From Leuconostocaceae bacterium ESL0723 (GTDB lineage Bacteria; Bacillota; Bacilli; Lactobacillales; Lactobacillaceae): a stretch of DNA of 64,000 nt. The translations under genes and the position numbers were made by a program. Under the pieces are notes generated by a model. It was not told where the DNA came from. It searched no databases and worked only from the letters and a program-made list of their open reading frames with translations. This document shows positions 18,164-26,448 of the stretch, piece after piece; the stretch's first letter is position 1; every line of letters starts with the position of its first letter. The stretch covers positions 866,501 through 930,500 of the forward strand of contig CP113928.1 in assembly GCA_029392055.1 (NCBI GenBank), in the 5' to 3' direction.

Positions 18164-18712
18164 TTATTTTGCGACGGCCACCATGGCTGGCCGGATAACC
18201 CGGTCATGTAGGCGGTAACCCTTCTGCAAAACTTGGGCAATGTGGTCAGCCGGTACATCCGCATCTTCGACGGTTTGAATGGCCTGCTGACTCTGTGGGT
18301 CGAAGGGTTCTCCGACCGCGCCGGTTTCAGTAATCCCATGATCTTTTAGCGCTTGACGCATAGTCTTTAAGGTCATCTCGACCCCAGCCTTGATTTGACG
18401 GGAAACATCATCATCGGCCTCAACCGCCACGGCCCGCTCTAAGTTGTCAACGGCTGGCAAAATCGCTGCCGCTAAGTCCTGGCCATCGTACTTACGGATA
18501 TTAGCCACCTCACGAGCGTTGCGCTGCTGGATATTTTGAATCTCAGCCTGAGCTCGGAGGAGTTTATCGTCTAGTTCGCTAACCTGGTCTTGGAGGGCAG
18601 TGACTTCGGTGTTTTCCTCAGCCAAGTCCTCGTCTTTAGCTTCGTCAGCCTGATCAACCGCTTCTACCGTCTCTTCTTCAACGGATTGTTTTTGATCATC
18701 TTTCTCTGTCAA
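18164..18712 (-). CDS. grpE: Nucleotide exchange factor GrpE
   Basis: This 182-residue GrpE releases ADP from DnaK. It has the acidic, coiled-coil N-terminal region (residues about 1-70, rich in Glu/Asp/Gln), the KDHGITETGAVGEPFDPQSQQA stretch (two conserved parts) and the beta-wing end GYRLHDRVIRPAMVAVAK. The start is TTG at 18712, with GGAGG eight bases upstream; no in-frame ATG is better placed. It lies 18 nt after hrcA. Confidence 0.95.
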   Translation of the reverse strand: MTEKDDQKQSVEEETVEAVDQADEAKDEDLAEENTEVTALQDQVSELDDKLLRAQAEIQNIQQRNAREVANIRKYDGQDLAAAILPAVDNLERAVAVEADDDVSRQIKAGVEMTLKTMRQALKDHGITETGAVGEPFDPQSQQAIQTVEDADVPADHIAQVLQKGYRLHDRVIRPAMVAVAK

Positions 18713-18730
18713 AATATGGTCCTCCTGAAT

Positions 18731-19762
18731 TTATATGTATTCCGTCATCTTTTGATTAAGGGCCTGTCCGAAGGCCTCCAGCAACATGGCATTCCTTGAA
18801 TAAGGCATCCGGACTGGACCAATCAGGGCAATCACGCCCGGTAAGTCAGCCCCCATCTGGAAGGAACGGGCTAAGAGGCTGTAGGACTGCAAGAGTGGCT
18901 CACCAATCTCAGCGCCAATCTTAATCTCGACCCCGGCCGCCTGCTGCGGGATAATCTGCCGCATCCGGTCGGCTGAATCCAAGAGCTCTAGCAGCTTACG
19001 GGCCTGCTTAAGGTTGCCCACCTGGCTGTCGTCATTTTCCAAAACATTGAGACGGCCACCGATATGAACATTGTGTTCAATGGAACGGGCCAGCACCTGG
19101 CCAAAGAGTTGCAGGAAGGCCGCCGGGCTTTGAATCTCACGGTTCAAATGCACTGGCAGCTCGCCTGAATCCATCAGGCGCAAAACGTCTTGCACCCGCC
19201 GGCCCACCATCTGTAGATTAATGTAGTCGACCATGGCAGACAATGAGTCAGTCGTTAACCCGGCTGGTAACTTGAAGGTTTGGCTTGTGACCTTACCATC
19301 ATTAGTTACCAGGACAGCAATCACCTGCCGGCCACCCAGTGAAATTAACTGAAAACTAGACAATTTCAAGTCTGGCCGGACCGGCTTTAAAATCAAAGCC
19401 GTACAACCGGTTAACTTAGCAATCACCTTAGCGGTCTCATCCAGCAGGTCGTCTAACTCGTGGAAATTTCCACGAATCTTAGCTAGGAGCTGGTCGACAT
19501 CCGCCTGGGTCACCTGCCGACTTACCATCAGGTAGTCCAGGTAGTAACGGTAACCCAGCCGGGACGGTACCCGGCCAGCGGAGGTGTGCAACTTACGGAT
19601 TAAATCCGCCTGTTCTAAGACCGCCATATCATTGCGGATGGTGGCCGAACTAACTGGCAAATCCAGCTGTTCCTGCAATCGCTTGGAGCCGACCGCCTGG
19701 GCATTTTGGGTGTATTGATAAATGATGGCACCTAGAATTAATTTCTGCCGATCAGTTAACAA
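18731..19762 (-). CDS. hrcA: Heat-inducible repressor HrcA
   Basis: This 343-residue repressor binds CIRCE operators and, aided by GroEL in other Firmicutes, keeps chaperone operons low at normal temperature. The N-terminal winged helix (MLTDRQKLILGAIIYQYTQ; LPVSSATIRNDMAVLEQADL; HTSAGRVPSRLGYRYYLDYL) and the dimer/GAF-like core, ending in MPYSRNAMLLEAFGQALN, are typical. The start is TTG at 19762, with GGAGGTGGG upstream. As first gene of the operon with CIRCE repeats at its promoter, it should be autoregulated. Confidence 0.96.
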   Translation of the reverse strand: MLTDRQKLILGAIIYQYTQNAQAVGSKRLQEQLDLPVSSATIRNDMAVLEQADLIRKLHTSAGRVPSRLGYRYYLDYLMVSRQVTQADVDQLLAKIRGNFHELDDLLDETAKVIAKLTGCTALILKPVRPDLKLSSFQLISLGGRQVIAVLVTNDGKVTSQTFKLPAGLTTDSLSAMVDYINLQMVGRRVQDVLRLMDSGELPVHLNREIQSPAAFLQLFGQVLARSIEHNVHIGGRLNVLENDDSQVGNLKQARKLLELLDSADRMRQIIPQQAAGVEIKIGAEIGEPLLQSYSLLARSFQMGADLPGVIALIGPVRMPYSRNAMLLEAFGQALNQKMTEYI

Positions 19763-19781
19763 AGACCCACCTCCAATTTAA

Positions 19782-19808
19782 TTAGCACTCATACTACTCA
19801 ATTGCTAA
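19782..19808. promoter_or_regulatory. CIRCE operator 1 (promoter-proximal, degenerate right half)
   Basis: TTAGCACTC, nine bases, then AATTGCTAA: the CIRCE consensus TTAGCACTC-N9-GAGTGCTAA with two mismatches in one arm. It lies at the expected transcription start of hrcA, between the -10 and the GGAGG site. Confidence 0.85.
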
Positions 19809-19815
19809 TAAATAT

Positions 19816-19843
19816 AGTATACCGGAAAATTTAGAATATGCAA
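19816..19843 (-). promoter_or_regulatory. Promoter of the hrcA-grpE-dnaK-dnaJ operon
   Basis: TTGCAT (19838-19843) and TATACT (19816-19821) are spaced by 16 nt; TACTAT two bases further on is an alternative -10. The promoter is flanked by CIRCE-type repeats on both sides. Confidence 0.7.
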
Positions 19844-19848
19844 GTTTT

Positions 19849-19874
19849 TTAGCACTCTTTTTTTAGAGTGCTAA
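19849..19874. promoter_or_regulatory. CIRCE operator 2 (perfect arms, 8-nt spacer)
   Basis: TTAGCACTC and GAGTGCTAA are both perfect CIRCE half-sites but separated by eight bases instead of nine. The palindrome extends to 11 bp per arm (TTTAGCACTCT / AGAGTGCTAAA). It lies immediately upstream of the -35 box. No T-run follows either arm, so it is not an ordinary terminator for ribF. Confidence 0.75.
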
Positions 19875-19899
19875 ATATGCGCAATAAAAAAAGGCAACC

Positions 19900-20844
19900 T
19901 TAGTTGTCTTTAAAGTAGGCCTGAGTGGCCGCCTGGTCCTCGCGGAGCTGCTTAACCAGGCTATCAACGTCTGGGAACTTCTCCTCGCCTCGTAGCCAGT
20001 GGCACCAGTTAACCCGGACTGGTTCCCCGTACACCATTTGGTCAAAATCCAAGATATTGATTTCGACCGTAATGGGGCGGTTGGCTTCAAAGGTCACATT
20101 CCGACCGATGCTAGCCATGCCGTGGTACCAGTGGTGGCTAATCTCAATTTCAACCGCGTAGACACCAATCCCTGGCAGCCACTCCTGCTCCGGCGTCAAA
20201 ATATTAACGGTGGGAAAGCCTAAGAGGCGACCACGGGCATCCCCGTGAACCACAATCCCAGTCGTTTGGTGGGACCGGCCCAGGAGGCGGTTAACGTCAT
20301 CAACCCGACCCTGGTCAAGGGCCTCGCGCAGGTAGCGGGAGCCAATCTTATGGCCGCCATGAATTTGTTCTGGCACTGTCACCACGTCAAAGCGTCCTTG
20401 ACTGTAATCTGGCAAATGCTCCATATCGGCCTGTAAATCTTTGGGCCCATACAGGTGGTCAAAGCCGGCGACCACTACGGCTGGCTTTAAGGCCATTAGC
20501 ACCTGGTCAACAAAGCGCTGGGGTGGCAGGGCCACTAGCTGAGAGGTTAACTGCAAACAGTAAACGCGATCAACACCCATCTGACTTAATAACGCCACTT
20601 TCTGGTCCAGGGGTGTTAGGTAACGTAAGGGGCCGTTCATCTTTTTAAAAACGGCCTGGGGGTAAGGACTATAGGTCAAAACCGCCAAAGGCCGGTTCTG
20701 CTCTTGGGCAATTGCCCGGGCCTTGGCAATCACGGCCTGGTGACCCAGATGAAGCCCGTCAAAAAAGCCCATCGCTAGGACTTGGTCTCGCGCTGGGAGA
20801 TTGAGCTTTTGAATTGGATAATGTAGTTTAATCAGTTCAGTCAT
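19900..20844 (-). CDS. ribF: Bifunctional riboflavin kinase/FAD synthetase
   Basis: This 314-residue enzyme converts riboflavin to FMN and then to FAD. The N-terminal adenylyltransferase domain has the nucleotidyltransferase motif GFFDGLHLGHQAVI near residue 28. The C-terminal kinase domain has GDARGRLLGFPTVNI, LPGIGVYAVEIE, NRPITVEINILDFD and the closing LREDQAATQAYF. Length and both domains are complete. It lies three bases after truB, the standard Firmicute pair, and ahead of hrcA. Confidence 0.96.
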   Translation of the reverse strand: MTELIKLHYPIQKLNLPARDQVLAMGFFDGLHLGHQAVIAKARAIAQEQNRPLAVLTYSPYPQAVFKKMNGPLRYLTPLDQKVALLSQMGVDRVYCLQLTSQLVALPPQRFVDQVLMALKPAVVVAGFDHLYGPKDLQADMEHLPDYSQGRFDVVTVPEQIHGGHKIGSRYLREALDQGRVDDVNRLLGRSHQTTGIVVHGDARGRLLGFPTVNILTPEQEWLPGIGVYAVEIEISHHWYHGMASIGRNVTFEANRPITVEINILDFDQMVYGEPVRVNWCHWLRGEEKFPDVDSLVKQLREDQAATQAYFKDN

Positions 20845-20847
20845 CGT

Positions 20848-21756
20848 TTATTGGTTATCAAAAACATAGCGGGACCGCCAATAAGGCCCGCTTTCATCGT
20901 ACTGGTAAACCGCCTTTAACTGTCCCTGGTAGTACAGTTGTAAATAACCAGAGCCATTGATTGGCCAGGCGGTGATTTTTTGGCCATTACGGACGGCAAA
21001 CCACTCTTCTTCCGTTAAATCATGACGGGGCCAGTCCAAAACTGAGGCCAGCGGATGCACCAGCTGCTGGGCCTCGGCCAGGTCCATCGTCTCCAAAGTG
21101 GCCAGGTCGGTACTGTCAGCCAGGGTAAAGCCGCTGCCGGCCACCCGGGTCAAAGCCGTCATTGTTGCCGGTAAGCCCAGATGCTGGCCAAAGTCAGTGG
21201 CCAGGGTCCGGATGTAAGTCCCCTTAGAAACTTGGGCGACAAAGTCAAAGGACTGGTACCCATCTTTAAAAACCGGGTCACTCGTCCGGTGAAAATCATA
21301 AATATTGGCCTGCCGTTTGGGCCGTTCCACCACCTCGCCCCGACGGGCATAGTCGTATAGACGGCGACCATTGACCTTAACCGCCGAATACATCGGTGGT
21401 ACCTGGATAATCGGTCCGTTTAGCTGGCCCAAACCAGCATCAATCGTATCAGCTGGCAGGGGTTGGCCCAGGGGGTGATTGTCCACCACCGCCCCAGTGG
21501 CGTCTTCGGTCTCAGTGGTAAAGCCCAGGGTGATTTTACCCTGGTACTCCTTTGGCCGACTTTGTAAGAGGTCAATCAGTTTAGTCGCCTTTCCCAAGGC
21601 CAGCACTAAGACCCCGTCAACATTGGGATCCAGGGTGCCAGCGTGGCCAACCTTCTTCTGGTTGAAGACCCGGCGAACCTGGGCCACTACATCAAAGGAA
21701 GTCATGCCCCGGGGCTTATTGACGACCAACAGGCCGTTAGTATCTTGGTCTGCCAT
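20848..21756 (-). CDS. truB: tRNA pseudouridine-55 synthase
   Basis: This 302-residue enzyme makes the universally conserved pseudouridine in the T-loop of tRNA. Family motifs are visible: NGLLVVNKPRGMTSFDVV at the start, HAGTLDPNVDGVLVLALGKA with the catalytic Asp, and YSAVKVNGRRLYDYARRGE, followed by GTYIRTLATDFG; a PUA-like tail follows. The gene normally follows rbfA; here an aminotransferase gene is interposed upstream, 15 nt away. Confidence 0.95.
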   Translation of the reverse strand: MADQDTNGLLVVNKPRGMTSFDVVAQVRRVFNQKKVGHAGTLDPNVDGVLVLALGKATKLIDLLQSRPKEYQGKITLGFTTETEDATGAVVDNHPLGQPLPADTIDAGLGQLNGPIIQVPPMYSAVKVNGRRLYDYARRGEVVERPKRQANIYDFHRTSDPVFKDGYQSFDFVAQVSKGTYIRTLATDFGQHLGLPATMTALTRVAGSGFTLADSTDLATLETMDLAEAQQLVHPLASVLDWPRHDLTEEEWFAVRNGQKITAWPINGSGYLQLYYQGQLKAVYQYDESGPYWRSRYVFDNQ

Positions 21757-21771
21757 TTACACTCCTACTAC

Positions 21772-22956
21772 TTACTTCGCCTCTTGGCGCACCTGGTGAA
21801 CGTAGTCAGCTAGACGACGCATGCCTTCATCCAGCTGCTCATCACCAGCGGCGTAAGAAATCCGGATATAGTCAGCACAGTCCTCACCAAAACCATCCCC
21901 AGGAATAACGGCCACCTTACCCCGCTTAGCTAAGTCAAGGGCGAAGGCTTCCCCATCCTGGTTCAAGTCAGCCGGAATCTTAGCAAAGATATAGAAGGCA
22001 CCGGCCGGATGAATGACGCCAAAGCCCAAATCCTGCAACTTGGTAACCGTCCGGTCACGCCGCTTACGGTAAATCTCTAGCATTTCAGCCGGCCATTCCT
22101 GGGAACCAGTCAGGGCTACCGTAGCTGCGTCCTGGATAAAGGTTGGGATGGCAAAGGTCAAGGCACTGTGGACTTTTTGCATCTCCTTGATTAGCTCAGG
22201 CTTGGTCATAATAAAGCCGACCCGGTAACCAGTCATAGCGTGGGACTTGGATAGGCCATTAATCAGGACGACCCGGTCTGGGATAATTTCGGCCAACGAA
22301 ACGTGGTGGCCATCGTAGGTCAGGGCTGAATAAATTTCATCGGAGATTACCCAGAGATTGTGCGCTTCAAAGACCCGGGCCAAGTCAGTTAATTCCTCGC
22401 GGGTATACGTTACCCCACTGGGGTTGTTTGGATAATTCAACAAGACAGCCTTAACCGGAACCTTGGCATCCGCCAAGGCCTTTTCCACCATGGCTGGGGT
22501 CAACTTAAACTGGTTGTCCCGGGTTGGCACGTCCACCCGGACCCCTTCGGCCAAGGTCAACGATGAGAAGTAAGGACCATAAGCAGGTACCGGCATCAAA
22601 ATCCCCTCACCGGGGGCCAAGAGCGTCTTAAAGACCACGTTGATGGCCTCGGTCACGCCCAAGGTCACAATCACATTTTCCGGACCCTTAAAGTTCAGAT
22701 TATAGTTTTTGTTAAAATAATCCACTGCAGCCTGACGCAACTGAACCTCGCCCTGGCTTTCGGCGTAGTGGGAACGGTTGTCATCAATGGCCTTTTTGGC
22801 AGCTTCTTTAACTTCATCCGAAACGTTAAAGCCCGGTTCTCCCAGGGTCAGCATCAAAATATCAGGAATCTTGCTAACCGTGGCCTGGAAACCAAGCAAC
22901 TTATCAGGGGTGGTGTTTTCAACGAGGGGGTTAATTTCAGGGTTAAATTTTGTCAT
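21772..22956 (-). CDS. Class I PLP-dependent aminotransferase (PatA/AraT-like)
   Basis: This protein of about 394 residues is a fold-type I aminotransferase. It has the NYPNNPSGVTY motif, WVISDEIYSALTYDG with the PLP-contacting Asp/Tyr, and the Schiff-base lysine in INGLSKSHAMTGYRVGF. Substrate cannot be read off; the closest families are N-acetyl-diaminopimelate transaminase (PatA) and aromatic aminotransferases. I place the start at the ATG at 22956 (MTKFNPEINPLV), because the frame further upstream runs into the rbfA terminator. It is co-directional with truB, 15 nt before it, and is an insertion in an otherwise conserved translation cluster. Confidence 0.85.
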   Translation of the reverse strand: MTKFNPEINPLVENTTPDKLLGFQATVSKIPDILMLTLGEPGFNVSDEVKEAAKKAIDDNRSHYAESQGEVQLRQAAVDYFNKNYNLNFKGPENVIVTLGVTEAINVVFKTLLAPGEGILMPVPAYGPYFSSLTLAEGVRVDVPTRDNQFKLTPAMVEKALADAKVPVKAVLLNYPNNPSGVTYTREELTDLARVFEAHNLWVISDEIYSALTYDGHHVSLAEIIPDRVVLINGLSKSHAMTGYRVGFIMTKPELIKEMQKVHSALTFAIPTFIQDAATVALTGSQEWPAEMLEIYRKRRDRTVTKLQDLGFGVIHPAGAFYIFAKIPADLNQDGEAFALDLAKRGKVAVIPGDGFGEDCADYIRISYAAGDEQLDEGMRRLADYVHQVRQEAK

Positions 22957-23004
22957 CGTCTTATCCAATCTTGTACCTGCCAGTGGGACTGCTAACTTAT
23001 AAAC

Positions 23005-23034
23005 AAAAAACGCCACTCCGTTGGGAATGGCGTT
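23005..23034 (-). terminator. Terminator after rbfA
   Basis: On the minus strand AACGCCATTCC...GGAGTGGCGTT is followed by T6. It closes the rimP-to-rbfA transcript before the aminotransferase gene. Confidence 0.85.
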
Positions 23035-23043
23035 ATCTCATCA

Positions 23044-23397
23044 TCAATCCGACTGATGTAACTTACGAATTAAATCTTCAATATGATCCCCATACTGAAT
23101 TGAATTATCCAAGATAAAGTGTAATTCTGGAATCTTATAAATCGTCAATTGGCGACCCAATTCACGTCGGATTAAGCCGGTCGCGGCTTCCAGACCAGCC
23201 GCCACCTTCTGACGGTCACTGGCCTTATCTGACAAAATCGAGTAGTAAATCTTAGCAATCTGTAAATCACCACTCACTTCAACGCTGGTGATGGTCACAT
23301 CTTGCACCCGGGGGTCATTAATTCGCTTTAACAGCAAATCGCTGACTTCCCGTTGAATCTCTTGGGCTAATCGACCAGCCCGTTGTGCATTGGCCAT
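23044..23397 (-). CDS. rbfA: Ribosome-binding factor A
   Basis: This 117-residue KH-fold protein assists 16S rRNA maturation and 30S assembly in the cold. It has RAGRLAQEIQREVSDLL at the N-terminus, VQDVTITSVEVSGDLQIAKI in the core and IRRELGRQLTIYKIPELHFI near the end, all typical. It lies 23 nt after infB. Confidence 0.96.
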   Translation of the reverse strand: MANAQRAGRLAQEIQREVSDLLLKRINDPRVQDVTITSVEVSGDLQIAKIYYSILSDKASDRQKVAAGLEAATGLIRRELGRQLTIYKIPELHFILDNSIQYGDHIEDLIRKLHQSD

Positions 23398-23420
23398 GCG
23401 CGCTCCCTTCCGACAAAGAA

Positions 23421-25814
23421 TTACTTAGGCTTAACCTCTACCATAGTATATACCTCTGCCTGGTCACCCGGCTTCAAATCGTTAAACTTTTCCACCGTAA
23501 AGCCAAATTCATAACCGAACTTAACTTCGTTAACGGCATCCTTACCACGCTGCAAGGAAGCAACCTGGCCGTCATAAATGACTACGCCGTCACGGATAAT
23601 CCGAACTTTAGAGTCCTTGGTAATCTTACCTTCATCAACGATGGCACCGGCGATAGTTCCAACCTTAGAGAACTTGAACAGTTCCTTGATGGTAACCTGT
23701 CCGATGACCTTCTCCTCGTAGACTGGCTCCAACTGACCCTTCATGGCCGCCGTCACATCATCAATGGCATTATAGATGACATTGTAGAAGCGCATGTCAA
23801 CGTGTTCGCTTTCCGCCTGTGACTTAGCAAATGGCGTTGGCCGCACGTTAAAGCCAATGATAATGGCACCGGAAGCCTCGGCCAAGGTCACATCGGACTC
23901 GTTGATGGCACCTACGGCGGTGTGAATGATATCAACGCGGACACCGTCCACATCAATCTTCTTCAAGGCACCCACCAGCGCCTCAACAGAACCCTGAACA
24001 TCGGCCTTAACAACCAATGGCACGGTCTTCATTGCCTTTTCAGCCATGGTGTTAAAGAGGGTATCAAGGGTAACAACTGAACCAGAGTTACGGACCTCTT
24101 CACGAGAACGCTTTGCACGCTCTTCACCAGCGGCACGGGCCGTCTTTTCATCCGGCATAACGATGAAGCGGTCACCGGCCTGCGGCACATCGTTTAGGCC
24201 AGTAATCTGAACTGGGGTGGCTGGAATGGCAGCGTCCATGTCTTGGCCACGTTCGTTGTTCATGGTCCGGACACGACCATAGGTGTCACCGACCACGATT
24301 GGGTCACCGACATGCATTGTTCCCTGTTGGACCAGCACCGTAGCCACGGGACCACGGCCCTTATCCAAGCGGGCTTCAATGACCGAACCACGGGCCGGAA
24401 TCTTAGGGTCAGCCTTCAGCTCCAAGACATCGGCTTCCAGCAGAACCATTTCTAGCAGCTGGTCAACGTTTTCACCAAACTTAGCCGAAATCTTAACAAA
24501 GATGGTGTCCCCACCGTACTCTTCAGGTACCAAATCATAGGCCATCAACTGGTTCATAACCGTCTCAGGGTTGGCACCTGGCTTATCAATCTTGTTCACA
24601 GCGACAATAATTGGCGTACCGGCTGCCTTGGCGTGGTTGATGGCTTCAACCGTTTGGGGCATGACCCCATCATCGGCCGCGACCACCAGGATGGTGATAT
24701 CAGTCACGTTGGCACCACGGGCACGCATTTCAGTAAAGGCGGCGTGACCTGGGGTATCCAAGAAGGTAATCAGGCGGTCATTTAGACGGGCCTGATAAGC
24801 ACCAATATGCTGGGTGATACCACCGGCTTCACCCTCGGTAACGTTGGTCTTACGCAGGTAATCCAACAGGGTCGTCTTTCCGTGATCGACGTGACCCATG
24901 ATCGTCACAACTGGGGCACGTGGCTCCAAATCAGCCTCATCGATGTCATCATCTTCAAAGAAGCGGTCGATGTCGGCGACATCTTCCTCTTCCTTCTTTT
25001 CAGCTTCAATGCCGTAATCGGCCGCCAAAATTTCAATCGTATCGGCATCCAGGCTCTGGTTCTGGTTGGTCACAATGCCCAAGAGGAAGAGCTTCTTGAT
25101 GATTTCAGCCGTATCCCGGTGCAAAAGCTTGGACAAATCCTGAACGTTCATCCCTTCCCGGTAAGTCAACACTTCTGGTAATGGCTGTTCCTTACGAACC
25201 GTTGCTGGCTTTTTAGGCTGCTGCTTAGCCGCAATCCGCCGTGACTTCTTAGAACCGCGGGGCTTATCGTTGCGCCGTGGGGTTTGTTGACCAGTACCAT
25301 TGGTATTACGCTTACGGGAATTATTCCGAGCCGAATTGTTGCCAGAAGAAAGAGCACCACCAAAACGACCAGCACCGTTGTTCCGGCTAGTCGTACCGGC
25401 TGACTTAGCTGCCGCACCATTAGCTGGCTTAGCTGGCCGGGCAGCCGGCTGGTTAGCACTTGCGCGCCGCTTATTTTCATCAACGTATTCTTTTAAGCTG
25501 TTATCCTGCTTAGCTGAGTAGTTAATCTGCCCTTCACGGGGCTTAGTGGACCAACTCTTCTTCTCACGGACCATGGGACGGCCAGAATTACCATTGCTGC
25601 TAGGACGACCACCACGACGGTTGTCAGCACCACGGCTAGGACCAGCACTCCGCTTATGAGCCGGACGGGATGGCGCTGCACTCTTCGTGCGGCCAGCACC
25701 TTCGGATAATTTAGCTGCGTGGCGCCGCTGTGACGCTGGCAGCTCCTTTCGTTCCGGCACGGATTGTTTGCGCGCAGGCCGGTTTGAACCAGAGAATTTT
25801 TTTTCTTCTGTCAT
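23421..25814 (-). CDS. infB: Translation initiation factor IF-2
   Basis: This 797-residue GTPase brings fMet-tRNA to the 30S subunit. It has a long disordered basic N-terminal region (about residues 1-210, rich in Ser/Arg/Asn/Gly/Pro/Ala), the IF2N module ([20 protein letters not shown]) and a G domain with [40 protein letters not shown] and [11 protein letters not shown]. Domains II, III and C2 ([20 protein letters not shown]) follow. The ATG directly abuts the ylxQ stop codon. It belongs to the rimP-nusA-ylxR-ylxQ-infB-rbfA operon. Confidence 0.97.
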   Translation of the reverse strand: MTEEKKFSGSNRPARKQSVPERKELPASQRRHAAKLSEGAGRTKSAAPSRPAHKRSAGPSRGADNRRGGRPSSNGNSGRPMVREKKSWSTKPREGQINYSAKQDNSLKEYVDENKRRASANQPAARPAKPANGAAAKSAGTTSRNNGAGRFGGALSSGNNSARNNSRKRNTNGTGQQTPRRNDKPRGSKKSRRIAAKQQPKKPATVRKEQPLPEVLTYREGMNVQDLSKLLHRDTAEIIKKLFLLGIVTNQNQSLDADTIEILAADYGIEAEKKEEEDVADIDRFFEDDDIDEADLEPRAPVVTIMGHVDHGKTTLLDYLRKTNVTEGEAGGITQHIGAYQARLNDRLITFLDTPGHAAFTEMRARGANVTDITILVVAADDGVMPQTVEAINHAKAAGTPIIVAVNKIDKPGANPETVMNQLMAYDLVPEEYGGDTIFVKISAKFGENVDQLLEMVLLEADVLELKADPKIPARGSVIEARLDKGRGPVATVLVQQGTMHVGDPIVVGDTYGRVRTMNNERGQDMDAAIPATPVQITGLNDVPQAGDRFIVMPDEKTARAAGEERAKRSREEVRNSGSVVTLDTLFNTMAEKAMKTVPLVVKADVQGSVEALVGALKKIDVDGVRVDIIHTAVGAINESDVTLAEASGAIIIGFNVRPTPFAKSQAESEHVDMRFYNVIYNAIDDVTAAMKGQLEPVYEEKVIGQVTIKELFKFSKVGTIAGAIVDEGKITKDSKVRIIRDGVVIYDGQVASLQRGKDAVNEVKFGYEFGFTVEKFNDLKPGDQAEVYTMVEVKPK

Positions 25815-26132
25815 TTAGTTGCGCTCCTTTTCTGTCATTAAAGTTATGATTTTTTTACTGAAGCCAGCGTTGGCAATACCGATTACACTGCGGTTAGCAC
25901 CTACAGCCTGGCTGATTTCAGCCTTGGTAAAGCTCTGATTTAAAGGGATATGGTAAAAGGCACACTTGTCAGCCACCTTCTTAGCCTGACTGGCCCCACC
26001 ATCGCTGGGAAAACACACCAGGGAAACCTGTCGCTTGCGAATCGCGGCCAGGGTCGGTCCAGTGCCTAGGACCAGCTTGCGAGCTCGCTGGGCCAGACCT
26101 AACAGTTGTAAGGCCGAATCTTTATTGGTCAC
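25815..26132 (-). CDS. ylxQ: L7Ae-family protein YlxQ
   Basis: This small protein of 105 residues has the L7Ae/L30e/S12e/Gadd45 fold, a likely RNA (kink-turn) binder encoded in the nusA-infB operon of Firmicutes. It begins (V)TNKDSALQLLGLAQRARKLV and includes the conserved AQRARKLVLGTG segment. I place the start at GTG 26132, inside the end of ylxR (11-nt overlap), with GGGAG seven bases upstream; the longer frame is overlap with ylxR. The role is not firmly established. Confidence 0.88.
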   Translation of the reverse strand: MTNKDSALQLLGLAQRARKLVLGTGPTLAAIRKRQVSLVCFPSDGGASQAKKVADKCAFYHIPLNQSFTKAEISQAVGANRSVIGIANAGFSKKIITLMTEKERN

Positions 26133-26418
26133 CGAACAACTCCCGCCGGGCCTGCTGGTGTTCCACATAGGCCAGCAGTTCTTCATAGAAACTGGCTGGA
26201 ATCGCAACACCAAAGGCCTTATCAAAGACATGCTTTTGCTGGGCAGTCTTGGCTACATCGGCATCGAGACTGATATAGGCACCACGGCCGTTCTTTTTCC
26301 CGGTCGGATCTAGGCTGACCTCGCCTTCCTTATTGCGGACGACGCGGACCAGGTCCTTTTTAGGAAACATCTCGCCACTAACAATGTCTTTACGCATCGG
26401 AATCTTGCGTGGTTTCAT
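26122..26418 (-). CDS. ylxR: YlxR family RNA-binding protein
   Basis: This 98-residue basic protein of the DUF448/YlxR family begins MKPRKIPMRKDIVSGEMFPK and contains LVRVVRNKEGEVSLDPTGKK and GRGAYISLDADVAKTA. YlxR is an operon companion of nusA and infB. In B. subtilis and clostridia it has been linked to RNA binding, including the RNase P RNA (family knowledge, not shown here). The usual CxxC-like motif of many YlxR proteins is absent. It lies 30 nt after nusA. Confidence 0.9.
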   Translation of the reverse strand: MKPRKIPMRKDIVSGEMFPKKDLVRVVRNKEGEVSLDPTGKKNGRGAYISLDADVAKTAQQKHVFDKAFGVAIPASFYEELLAYVEHQQARRELFGDQ

Positions 26419-26448
26419 GACTTTTCTCCCCCTAAATACTGGTCTCAG

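Noticed and set aside
19849-19874. Interpreting CIRCE 2 as the ribF terminator
   Set aside because: No T-run follows the stem on the minus strand; T's are only in the loop/opposite flank, and the arms match CIRCE half-sites exactly.
23421-25814. Low-complexity N-terminus of IF-2 as a repeat element
   Set aside because: Ser/Arg/Asn/Gly/Ala-rich disorder is usual for IF-2 N-terminal regions and is in frame with conserved IF2N and G domains.
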